Source of the DNA: Oscillospiraceae bacterium | Lineage (GTDB): Bacteria; Bacillota; Clostridia; Oscillospirales; Acutalibacteraceae | Length of the DNA: 40,106 bases | Direction of reading: 5' to 3' | NCBI GenBank assembly: GCA_015065885.1 | Contig: SVPJ01000021.1 | Span: forward strand, 1 to 40,106 | Shown: piece by piece, positions 25,950 through 33,102 of the stretch | Numbering within the stretch: the stretch's first letter is position 1 | Layout of the letters: each line of letters opens with the position of its first letter | Translations under genes and position numbers: made by a program | Notes under the pieces: generated by a model | What the model saw: the letters and a program-made list of their open reading frames with translations, nothing else | What the model was told of the DNA's origin: nothing | Databases searched by the model: none

Positions 25950-25980
25950 GCCAGTATATCGGCTTTTTCATAACAATATA

Positions 25981-26008
25981 TTGACATTCGCCAAAAGGGT
26001 GGTATAGT
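25981..26008 (+). promoter_or_regulatory. Promoter for the AraC/SGNH pair
   Basis: TTGACA (25981-25986), 16-bp spacer ending TGG, TATAGT (26003-26008). It is back-to-back with the isomerase-operon promoter, 31 bp away. Confidence 0.82.
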
Positions 26009-26040
26009 AAAAAACAGAAGATGCACACGAGGTGGGTACT

Positions 26041-26862
26041 ATGGAGTTTCATATTTTGGAAATACGACACTTTAAGTCACCGTGTTCAAGCAGCAATCCG
26101 CAAAACATCGTTCGCGACCGTACGATAAAGGATTACGAGATCGATCTGGAACTCAGCGCCCATCGGGAATACTGGCATAACGGCCATCGTTACGAGTTGC
26201 ATCGCGGAGACGTTTTGATTCGCAAGCCCAACGACGTGTGCAGTGCGGCGGGCTTTCAGGAATCGTATATGCTCACGCTGACTTTTGCCGACGGCGTATT
26301 ACCGAATTACCATCGGACGTTGCCGGGGCCGATACAGCCGCTTTGTCAGCATCCGCTGATTCGGGATCTACCTCCCCTGCTTCACCCTGAAAAAAGCGAA
26401 GTGTTTATGCAAATATATCAGGCCCTCCTCGCTTTGAACGATCCAACCGCATCGGCCGCCAAAGCGCTGGTGATGGAACTGATCCATCGTCTGATGGCTG
26501 AACAATATCATAAAGAATACGAAACGGCGAAGCCACAGGACACATTAAGTGCCGAAACGATGACGTATATGCGCCGAAATCTCGAAAAGCCCCTCACGCT
26601 GACCGAACTTGCGAAACACGCCAATTTGGAAAAGAGCCATTTCGTACGTTGCTTTAAACGTGAGACGGGCAAAACGCCGATCGAAACGCTGATTGCGTTA
26701 CGTATGGAAGCCGCTGCCGAACTCGTGGGGAATACGAAACTGAAGATCGGTGAGATTGCCGCGATGTGCGGATATCGTAACACCTCGTTTTTTATCGCGG
26801 AATACAAAAAGAGGTACGGCGTATCACCATCGGCCTGCCGCAAGGCAACCAACAAAGAATGA
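26041..26862 (+). CDS. AraC-family transcriptional regulator (isomerase/glycosidase cluster)
   Basis: 273 residues from ATG 26041 behind GAGGTGG. The N-terminal half is cupin-like ('YEIDLELSAHREYWHNGHRYELHRGDVLIRKPND' region, with His and Gly-Asp turn). The C-terminal 95 residues carry two HTH motifs ('LTLTELAKHANLEKSHFVRC' and 'IGEIAAMCGYRNTSFFIAEY') and the ending 'YGVSPSACR'. It is divergent from the isomerase/glycosidase operon, which it most likely controls, and is followed after 33 bp by an SGNH hydrolase gene. Confidence 0.9.
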   Translation: MEFHILEIRHFKSPCSSSNPQNIVRDRTIKDYEIDLELSAHREYWHNGHRYELHRGDVLIRKPNDVCSAAGFQESYMLTLTFADGVLPNYHRTLPGPIQPLCQHPLIRDLPPLLHPEKSEVFMQIYQALLALNDPTASAAKALVMELIHRLMAEQYHKEYETAKPQDTLSAETMTYMRRNLEKPLTLTELAKHANLEKSHFVRCFKRETGKTPIETLIALRMEAAAELVGNTKLKIGEIAAMCGYRNTSFFIAEYKKRYGVSPSACRKATNKE

Positions 26863-26895
26863 ACACGTCGTTTCTTGACGAAAGGGGAACGTTTT

Positions 26896-27540
26896 ATGAA
26901 AAAGATTAACGTATTGTTGCTGGGGGATTCTATTCGTATGTTTTACCGTGAGGCGGTAGCCAAAGAGTTGGGCGAAGAGTATCGGGTATATTCCCCCGAT
27001 GAAAACTGTCGCTTTTCGAGTTACGTGCTGAACAGTCTTCGTTTGTGGTTACCGCAATATCCCACGCCCGATATCATCCACTTTAACGCCGGCTTGTGGG
27101 ACACCGCCGTGTTATACCCCGAAGACGGTTGTTTTGCAAAAAAGGAAGAATATACAGAAAATATGCTCAAGATTTTGCGCGAACTGAAAAAGAGCGGTGC
27201 CGCTCTTATTTTCGCCACCACCACGCCGGTTCACGACCGCAAACAGTTTCTGAACGGTCCCGTGCCGCCCGCACACAGCAATCAGGATATTACGGAGTAT
27301 AATCAATCGGTTTTGCAAGCGTATAAAAACGAAAACGTGCGGGTGAACGATTTGTTTTCACTCATGTACCCCGAAAAGGAACGGTATCTCAGCGAAGACA
27401 TGATTCACCCCAACGAAGACGGCGTGCAGTTGCTGGCAAAGGCGGTTGCCAATGCCGTTCGCGCATGCGGTCACGTTACGAATGACACGAAGCAAAACCA
27501 AAATCGCACGGCGGCACAAAGCGAAAAAACCGTTCAGTAA
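26896..27540 (+). CDS. SGNH/GDSL-type hydrolase
   Basis: 214 residues from ATG behind AAAGGGGAACG. Block I 'NVLLLGDSIRMFY' gives the nucleophilic Ser12 region, block II-III 'FNAGLWDTA' provides the oxyanion Asn, and block V 'EDMIHPNEDGVQLLAKAV' the catalytic Asp and His. No signal peptide is present, so it is a cytosolic esterase. SGNH enzymes of this size often remove acetyl groups from sugars. Placement with an AraC regulator, a glycosidase and a phosphomannose-isomerase-like protein fits deacetylation of a decorated oligosaccharide; that role is inference. Confidence 0.87.
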   Translation: MKKINVLLLGDSIRMFYREAVAKELGEEYRVYSPDENCRFSSYVLNSLRLWLPQYPTPDIIHFNAGLWDTAVLYPEDGCFAKKEEYTENMLKILRELKKSGAALIFATTTPVHDRKQFLNGPVPPAHSNQDITEYNQSVLQAYKNENVRVNDLFSLMYPEKERYLSEDMIHPNEDGVQLLAKAVANAVRACGHVTNDTKQNQNRTAAQSEKTVQ

Positions 27541-27544
27541 AAAG

Positions 27545-27585
27545 GAAAACGGATTGTCGTTAAAAAAACGACAATCCGTTTTGTT
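27545..27585. terminator. Intrinsic terminator after the SGNH gene
   Basis: AAAACGGATTGTCGT/ACGACAATCCGTTTT with A and T tracts on both sides. It lies between the SGNH gene and the flavoprotein remnant on the other strand. Confidence 0.9.
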
Positions 27586-27727
27586 ATTTTGTAATCTTCG
27601 CCATACGCTCGCGGTAGGCGTTCCACACGTTTTCAAACCACGCGTCGGCTTTCGGCATCGGGCGCACGGGATCGTAGTGCGATACGAAGGTGCCCTCCCC
27701 CGTCTGTTCGGTGATCAACCGTTTGCC
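27584..27727 (-). pseudogene. C-terminal remnant of an FAD flavoprotein gene
   Basis: The minus strand encodes 'GKRLITEQTGEGTFVSHYDP' followed by 'VRPMPKADAWFENVW' and 'NAYRERMAKITK' then TAA. This matches the last 46 residues of the complete flavoprotein at 30366-32309 with about five changes plus one added Lys. Upstream of the Gly codon (GGC at 27727) homology stops at the octamer GGCAAACG and the truncated riboswitch leader begins. No start codon or ribosome binding site precedes it, so it is not a working gene. Confidence 0.85.
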
Positions 27728-27790
27728 GCGCCGTATCGCACCGGCTACTCCCTTTTAACACTCCGTAATATACCATTTTTTGAAAAAATG
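27720..27790 (-). promoter_or_regulatory. Truncated yybP-ykoY-type leader (copy 3), fused to the flavoprotein remnant
   Basis: Positions 27720-27756 equal copy 2 (22190-22226) over about 36 bases, including AAAAGGGAGTAGCC (27743-27752) and the first hairpin. The promoter part is related but decayed (-10 TATATT after TGG; -35 TCGCAT). It ends at GGCAAACG exactly where the flavoprotein remnant starts. The gene-free stretch 27541-27885 holds only terminator, remnant, this leader and a hairpin. Confidence 0.65.
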
Positions 27791-27842
27791 CGAGCCTTTC
27801 TTGAAGAAAGCCCAAAACACGGAAGAATATTACACATACGCG

Positions 27843-27878
27843 CGCCCCCGTGTGCTTTGCAGCACACGGGGGCGTTTT
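27843..27878 (+). terminator. Strong GC-rich terminator hairpin
   Basis: CGCCCCCGTGTGCT/AGCACACGGGGGCG, a 14-bp perfect stem with loop TTGC. The T run (TTTT) follows on the plus strand; on the minus strand, after the lipoprotein stop, there is no T run, so its use there is less sure. Confidence 0.75.
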
Positions 27879-27885
27879 ACTCATC

Positions 27886-29091
27886 TCAATATTCGTCGAT
27901 CACACCGTATGATGCGACCTGCAACGCCGCAATACGGCGTTCGAGATCGAACGGCGTGCCGTCGTCGACACCGATATCGCCGTCCTGCAGTTCAAACACC
28001 GCACTGTAGCGTACGCCACCCCCTGCGGTAAAACGGTTAAAATAATACCCGTGCATGTTCGGCCCTTGAAAGCGTATGTCATACTGATGTTCGTGTAACC
28101 ACGTATCCGGCAGTTGCGAAGCACGCATCCCCACCGTTACGCCGTCGATGCTGTGTCGTTTATCCAACAACGTCAAAAGCGAAAACCGTTCCAATGTCTC
28201 GCCTTCTAAGATCACCGTTTCCACACTGCAATCGGCGTAGGTATATTTCGCATACCATTCGCCGTAGTAGTCGGAATTACATGAGCGTTCCACCGTTTCG
28301 GGACTGCCCAACAGTGCCAGCAACGGTGCCGCTTCGCCGTACCGCGCCATCGTCAATTCGCCGATGGTAAAACCACTGTCGGTCATTTCGACTGCGAGTT
28401 CCTGCGTGCGGCGCGGTTCTGCCCGCTCATCGTTGCCCGACGGTACGATTGCTTCAATACCGATCGCGCACACGCGCCCCTCACTGAACCCCGATTGATA
28501 AAACACAATCTCATAGTTTTCCGAAAGAGGGTACACCACACCCTCGTAAATATCGCTAAACTGTGTGTTCAACCGACGTTCACCGCTTGCCGCCTGCCAT
28601 TTTTCCGTCACTTTGGAAAACAGCGAACCGACGAACACGCCGTTGAAACCGTATTTGCTTTCGTACGTAAGATAACGCACCAGCCGTGCCGTATCTTCGC
28701 CCACGGGAACGACTGTTTCGATATACGCCGTACGATTGGTCCCGCTTTTGCCGTATACGTACTCTGTCATCCACGCATTCGGGAACTGCGCGTTGTGGAT
28801 CGTGCCGTATTCATCCTGCATCGTACTGCCGCCTTGTTGCAAAGCAGAAAATACCATCTGCACGTCTCCTTGCGGGACGATCGCCGCATCTCCGAGCAAT
28901 ACGCGGTCGTCTTCGAACGTGACCTCGACCGACCCCGCCATGGGAAACTTGTCGTTTGCCGTCGCGGTGGTGGTCGTCGTCACCGTCGTCGGCACGGTGG
29001 TGGGCGTTGTCGGCGTATCCCCGCCGCCGTCACACGCCGTCATACCTACCAACAGAAAAAAGGTCAGCACGCCGCACCATACTCTTTTCAT
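27886..29091 (-). CDS. Putative lipoprotein, unknown function
   Basis: 401 residues from ATG 29091 behind AGGTGG; an in-frame GTG three codons upstream overlaps that site. The N-terminus is a lipoprotein signal ('MKRVWCGVLTFFLLVGMTAC' with Cys20 as likely lipid-bearing residue), followed by a Gly/Asp and Thr/Pro-rich linker (about 21-48) and two similar-looking beta-rich halves, each starting with a 'VTFEDDRVLLGDA' or 'VEMTDSGFTIGEL' strand and a Tyr-rich segment. The protein would sit on the outer face of the membrane. No family recognised. It starts 30 bp after the amidase gene and is likely cotranscribed with it. Confidence 0.8.
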   Translation of the reverse strand: MKRVWCGVLTFFLLVGMTACDGGGDTPTTPTTVPTTVTTTTTATANDKFPMAGSVEVTFEDDRVLLGDAAIVPQGDVQMVFSALQQGGSTMQDEYGTIHNAQFPNAWMTEYVYGKSGTNRTAYIETVVPVGEDTARLVRYLTYESKYGFNGVFVGSLFSKVTEKWQAASGERRLNTQFSDIYEGVVYPLSENYEIVFYQSGFSEGRVCAIGIEAIVPSGNDERAEPRRTQELAVEMTDSGFTIGELTMARYGEAAPLLALLGSPETVERSCNSDYYGEWYAKYTYADCSVETVILEGETLERFSLLTLLDKRHSIDGVTVGMRASQLPDTWLHEHQYDIRFQGPNMHGYYFNRFTAGGGVRYSAVFELQDGDIGVDDGTPFDLERRIAALQVASYGVIDEY

Positions 29092-29121
29092 CCAAGCCAC
29101 CTGCTTTCACCCTAAATTTAA

Positions 29122-29898
29122 TCATTCCGCTATCGGCTCCTCATCGGGAAGCGCCGCCGGCAGATAGGTGGAAGTCTTAAAACATACCGTACACCGATAT
29201 CCACCGTTCGTACTCACCCACGTATGATTAGTCTCCGAAACACGTTCACCGCACACTTTGCAACCGCGCCAATGCGTCGTTGCCGTATTAAAATAACCGG
29301 TTGCGAGTGTGTGCCCGTTTGCACAATGTCCGCTGCTCATACGCCATGCGTAATAAACCAACTCGTGTCCCGCCGAACAGCGACTCGTCCATCCCAATGG
29401 CTCTGTGGGAGTCTGTACATTATTGCGCGCGTATCCCACCACATAATCGTCATTATCGCCGCCTGCACAAATTGCCACGTGCGGATATTGATTACAAGTT
29501 AAACATTTGCTGAATATTGGGTCACCTTTCGCAATTTTACCATCATTACTTGAAAAATAAATACGATCAACGGCAGAAGATATCGTTTTGTGTTGCAGCT
29601 GCACCGTTGGTGTGATAAAGCGCGCATCCAACGCCGTCCACAACTTCGAGCATTGTCTTATCGTGCTACCCGTAAGTGCACCACCGGCGTTCAAACACCG
29701 CCAAACGAACTCTGCACACAGACCTGCATTTGAATTGTTATAGTTGTTAGCTGCATACGTCAGTGCCGCATCGTGGTCATATGTCGGCATAGCGAACGTT
29801 GCTGCCAACGCCGGCATTCCGGTTATGACACCAAACAAGAGAGAACACACAGTAAGAACGGTAATGAGCAATCGTACTCTTCTCAATTTTTTCATCAT
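29122..29898 (-). CDS. Secreted amidase-like (Amidase_6/NlpC-type Cys hydrolase) with C-terminal Cys-rich domain
   Basis: 258 residues from ATG 29898 behind GGAGTGG. There is a Sec signal peptide (Lys/Arg start, hydrophobic core, likely cleavage near ALA-A at about 32). The domain starts 'YDHDAALTYAANNYN' with catalytic Cys in 'NAGLCAEFVWRCLNAGG' near 60 and His in 'QYPHVAICAGGDND' near 140, typical of Amidase_6/papain-like peptidoglycan or peptide amidases. Residues about 190-245 form a zinc-ribbon-like segment ('HWRGCKVCGERV...NHTW...YRCTVCFK') of the same style as the Cys-rich inserts in the giant LRR protein. A short leader ORF and hairpin precede it. Confidence 0.82.
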   Translation of the reverse strand: MMKKLRRVRLLITVLTVCSLLFGVITGMPALAATFAMPTYDHDAALTYAANNYNNSNAGLCAEFVWRCLNAGGALTGSTIRQCSKLWTALDARFITPTVQLQHKTISSAVDRIYFSSNDGKIAKGDPIFSKCLTCNQYPHVAICAGGDNDDYVVGYARNNVQTPTEPLGWTSRCSAGHELVYYAWRMSSGHCANGHTLATGYFNTATTHWRGCKVCGERVSETNHTWVSTNGGYRCTVCFKTSTYLPAALPDEEPIAE

Positions 29899-29919
29899 AT
29901 TGGGTCCACTCCTTTCTGA

Positions 29920-30036
29920 TCAAGCATCTCCTTTCATATATAAAACGGACGGTGACACGAAAAAAACCGATGTGTCACCGTCCGCTACTGTCAGCAACAG
30001 TAACACACCTCTCCGACGACGTCCTCTGTTTTTCAT
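29920..30036 (-). CDS. Short Arg/Leu-rich leader ORF before the amidase (38 residues)
   Basis: ATG 30036 stands behind a very strong AAAGGAGGGTG. The peptide begins 'MKNRGRRRRGVLLLLTVADG' and ends 21 bp before the amidase start. Its second half is the DNA of a terminator-like hairpin (29946-29984). It lies within the first 190 nt of the transcript from the promoter at 30112-30140. Too short to judge by coding statistics; the evidence is the ribosome binding site, position and hairpin overlap. It could be a leader peptide sensing ribosome stalling, or a small exported or cationic peptide. Confidence 0.5.
   Translation of the reverse strand: MKNRGRRRRGVLLLLTVADGDTSVFFVSPSVLYMKGDA
29946..29984 (-). 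terminator. Attenuator-like hairpin inside the leader ORF
   Basis: On the minus strand CGGACGGTGACAC pairs with GTGTCACCGTCCG (13 bp, perfect; 13-base loop), followed by TTTTATAT. It lies between the leader ORF start and the amidase gene, so it could end transcripts before the amidase unless ribosomes cover it. Confidence 0.6.
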
Positions 30037-30111
30037 TGCACACCCTCCTTTCATATTAGTACAACATCCCCGCTGAAAGTATGCAGAAAATGTTGCCATC
30101 TTGTCACTTTT

Positions 30112-30140
30112 ATAATATCACATCCACCAATACTTGTCAA
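30112..30140 (-). promoter_or_regulatory. Promoter for leader ORF/amidase/lipoprotein
   Basis: Minus strand TTGACA (30135-30140), 17-bp spacer, TATTAT (30112-30117). The surrounding 30080-30310 segment is AT-rich and shows no other gene. Confidence 0.8.
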
Positions 30141-30313
30141 CGAAATTATATTGCTTTTGCTATTTTTGTTATATGTGGAAAATCGTTGTTTGGTTTGTTG
30201 TTGGTTCTACCCAAAAGCGCGTGCAGTCTCCGTTTTTCATCAAAATGTATCTTACCGTTTTCGTTCTTGTGAAAAAGCAAGTATCGTACACAACGAACAA
30301 CCTGCTCCGCCGA

Positions 30314-30356
30314 CAAAAAAGCGAAGATTCGTTTGCATTACGAATCTTCGCTTTTA
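30314..30356 (-). terminator. Terminator of the OYE/SDR/FAD operon
   Basis: AAGCGAAGATTCG/CGAATCTTCGCTT with a nine-base loop; on the minus strand TTTTTT follows. Located ten bases after the flavoprotein stop. Confidence 0.9.
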
Positions 30357-30365
30357 ATTTCTTTG

Positions 30366-32309
30366 TTATGTAATTTTCGCCATTCGTTTGCGATACGAAT
30401 CCCACACGTTCTCAAACCACGCATCGGCTTTCGGCATCGGGCGCACGGGTTCATAACGGGAAACAAACGTCCCCTCCCCCGTCTGTTCGGTGATCAATCG
30501 TTTGCCTGCGGGATACGGTTTCGGCGGGGCATACCGCACCTGCGGTAACGCATCCGAAAGCACCTCGCCGTCCGCCTGCAATACCAGCGCCGAACCACAG
30601 GTACCCACCGTCTCTGCCGCCGTACACATGGCAGAAAGCACCGCCGCGCGGGTGATCATCAAGTCCCGCGTGGTGAGCAAGGCGGGCAGGTCGCGGGGGG
30701 ATGCCGCCGCAGTGTCCCAAAATGCCGCCAATGCCGCCCGCTCCTTTTCCGCCAATACCGCCATCGCCCGCGGGTCGCGCAGGTGCGCCGCCACGTCGCT
30801 CATCGCCCGCTGACTTGCCATGCGGGCATCGTCCGCCTGCGGCACGCGCGCCGTCACCGCCGTAAGACGGGCGAGCATTTCTTCTGCCGCCGCTTTTGCC
30901 GTCGCTTCAAACGCCGCCGTCACGGGCGTATCTTCGTCGGTCTCGGCGGCAATATGCTCCGCCGCCCGCATCGACCCCACCTGTGTGGAGTTGAGGGCAC
31001 TGCCGCCGGGGCGGTGCAGACCGAAAGTGCCCGCCACCTCGCCCGCGGCGTATAATCCCGCAATCGACGTCTGCCAGTTCGCATCCACCCACAACCCACC
31101 GTTGTGATGTTGGGCACACACGCCGATCTCAAGCGGCTCATTGTACAAGTCGATCCCGTGCTGACGGTAGAGGTCGATCGCGGGGGGATTCATTTTTTCC
31201 AGTCGCGCGATCGGCGTTGCCATCAACGCGCCCGAATTCGCAAGGTAACGGTAGGTCTCCTCCGACAGTCCGTCAAACCCGCTTTCGAGTCCCGCGGGGT
31301 CGGTGCGGTAATCCATATACACCCGCCGCCCCAGCACCGCCGTTTCGTGATGCACGATAAGGTCGATAAGCGACGAGCCTTGCCGTTTGGTCGTATCGAA
31401 CGGCCATTGATACCCCTTTAAAAACACGCGGTCAAGCGCTTCGGCAGGGGATTCAAAATAGTCGAGCAAAAATTCCCGTTCCACGCCGTCGCGGTCGATC
31501 GAGATATAGCGCGGCAACACCTGCTGATAGGTGCCCGACACGTTCCAACGGAAGCCGATCGACGCGAGTCCGTATTGCCATTGGTCGAGATTGGCGGCTT
31601 TTGCCCCCGCCTCCAGCGCGATACCCGACATACCCGTCTGGCTTTCGGGATACACACTGCGCAAATAGCACCCTGCAGGACCGCCCGTTGCCAACACCAC
31701 CTGCCGCGCCTTGACGATCGTAAGACCGCGGGTCGGTGTGTCGAGTGCCGCGTGGTCAAGGCATAACAGTCCTTCCACATGCCCGCCTGCGACAAGCAGT
31801 TTCACTGCGGACATACCGTCCCACACGGGGATGCCTTTCGTGCGCACCGCCTCTTCCAACCGTTCGGTCATAAACTTACTGGTGAGCGGACCCGCACTGG
31901 TCGCCCGCTGACGGGGATCGTGGTCGGTCTTATACCCCACGTACTCGCCGTATTCGTTGCACGGAAACGGCACGCCGAGATTGCACAACTTCATAAATCC
32001 GCGCACCGACCCTGCCGCTTCGGCAAGCGCCGTGTCGCCGTCCACCGCTTCACCGTCAAACAGGTCGGCGGCCATCGCCGCCACGCTGTCCGCACCATCG
32101 CCGCCAAGCGAGAGTTTATAGTAGGTCTGCTTGTCACTGCCCGTGTTGCGGCTGGTACCGCCATTCACTCCCTCGGTGATAATGGCAATATTCCGCCTTC
32201 CGAGTGTCCACAGCCAGTCCGCCGCGTTAAAACCCGCACAACCCGAGCCGACCACCGCCGTATCCAGCACCCGCACGGGCACTTCGACGCCATTCACGTT
32301 CCACTGCAT
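30366..32309 (-). CDS. FAD-dependent flavoprotein (fumarate-reductase/FAD-binding 2 type)
   Basis: 647 residues from ATG behind GAGGTGACGGT. The dinucleotide-binding motif GSGCAG is at 21-26 ('TAVVGSGCAGFNAA'), followed by 'EGVNGGTSRNTGSDKQTYYK', 'VLATGGPAG' near 215, and 'GLYAAGEVAGTFGLHRPGGSA' near 430, all marks of the fumarate reductase/succinate dehydrogenase flavoprotein group. The length fits stand-alone cytosolic enzymes that oxidise or reduce C=C bonds. It is the last gene of a tight operon with an SDR (9-bp gap) and an OYE-type enzyme. Its 3' end has a broken paralogue at 27584-27727. Substrate unknown; aromatic, enone or steroid-like compounds are plausible. Confidence 0.88.
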   Translation of the reverse strand: MQWNVNGVEVPVRVLDTAVVGSGCAGFNAADWLWTLGRRNIAIITEGVNGGTSRNTGSDKQTYYKLSLGGDGADSVAAMAADLFDGEAVDGDTALAEAAGSVRGFMKLCNLGVPFPCNEYGEYVGYKTDHDPRQRATSAGPLTSKFMTERLEEAVRTKGIPVWDGMSAVKLLVAGGHVEGLLCLDHAALDTPTRGLTIVKARQVVLATGGPAGCYLRSVYPESQTGMSGIALEAGAKAANLDQWQYGLASIGFRWNVSGTYQQVLPRYISIDRDGVEREFLLDYFESPAEALDRVFLKGYQWPFDTTKRQGSSLIDLIVHHETAVLGRRVYMDYRTDPAGLESGFDGLSEETYRYLANSGALMATPIARLEKMNPPAIDLYRQHGIDLYNEPLEIGVCAQHHNGGLWVDANWQTSIAGLYAAGEVAGTFGLHRPGGSALNSTQVGSMRAAEHIAAETDEDTPVTAAFEATAKAAAEEMLARLTAVTARVPQADDARMASQRAMSDVAAHLRDPRAMAVLAEKERAALAAFWDTAAASPRDLPALLTTRDLMITRAAVLSAMCTAAETVGTCGSALVLQADGEVLSDALPQVRYAPPKPYPAGKRLITEQTGEGTFVSRYEPVRPMPKADAWFENVWDSYRKRMAKIT

Positions 32310-32318
32310 ACCGTCACC

Positions 32319-33089
32319 TCACAGACGACGGATATGGAAACCGCCGTCCGCATTCAGCACCTGCCCTGTGGCGAAATCCAAACGACCGCTCACCGCCGCC
32401 ATCACGCAGTTCGCCACGTCTTCGGGCTGACCGAAACGGCGAATGGGGGTCACCCCGCCGTCGATCAATTTTTGATACTTTTCGGTCACCGCCGCGGTCA
32501 TATCCGTCTGAATAATGCCGGGACGCACCTCAAACACGGGGATACCGTCCTCTGCCAATTTGTCCGCAAACAACTGTGTCACCATCGAGATCCCCGCTTT
32601 GGAAATGCAGTATTCCCCGCGATTGGTGGACGAGGTGTAGGACGACATGGACGCAATGTTCACGATACGCGGGGTATACTCTTCCACGCCCGCCGCCTTC
32701 CACGCACGCATCCTATTCGCCGCCGCCTGACACATAAAGAAGGTACCGCGCAAATTGACGCCCATGAGAAAATCAAAACTTTCCTCGGTCGTTTCCAAAA
32801 TATCCAACCGCACCCGCGGTGCTACCCCTGCGTTGTTCACGTGTACGTCCAGGCGACCGTATGTCTCCTCAATATACGTAAAAAATGCGGTGCGGTCGGC
32901 GGTGTTGCTGATATCACACCGCACGTAATCCACCGCAAGTCCCTCGGCGCGCAATTCTTCAAGAAGCGGTGCCGCTTCTTCCTTTTCAATAATATCCGAC
33001 AACACGACGGTATAGCCGTCACGTGCCAACTCCCGCGCGATCGCAAGACCGATGCCGCGGCGCGAGCCGGTAACCGATGCTACTTTCAT
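32319..33089 (-). CDS. Short-chain dehydrogenase/reductase (3-oxoacyl-ACP-reductase-like)
   Basis: 256 residues, the classical SDR length. TGSRRGIG cofactor motif at 7-14, 'NNAG' at 85-88, catalytic Ser147, Tyr160 and Lys164 ('YCISK'), and 'RPGIIQTDMT' after the active site. The enzyme interconverts an alcohol and a ketone with NAD(P)H; Asp32 after the second strand favours NAD(H), which is inference from the family rule. It sits between the OYE gene (13-bp gap) and the flavoprotein gene (9-bp gap), so it likely acts on the same substrate. Confidence 0.93.
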   Translation of the reverse strand: MKVASVTGSRRGIGLAIARELARDGYTVVLSDIIEKEEAAPLLEELRAEGLAVDYVRCDISNTADRTAFFTYIEETYGRLDVHVNNAGVAPRVRLDILETTEESFDFLMGVNLRGTFFMCQAAANRMRAWKAAGVEEYTPRIVNIASMSSYTSSTNRGEYCISKAGISMVTQLFADKLAEDGIPVFEVRPGIIQTDMTAAVTEKYQKLIDGGVTPIRRFGQPEDVANCVMAAVSGRLDFATGQVLNADGGFHIRRL

Positions 33090-33102
33090 ACTGTTCGTCT
33101 CC

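Noticed and set aside
27633..27884. Minus-strand 83-codon ORF over the flavoprotein remnant
   Set aside because: It is in a different frame from the recognisable flavoprotein C-terminus and runs across the riboswitch fragment and terminator hairpin.
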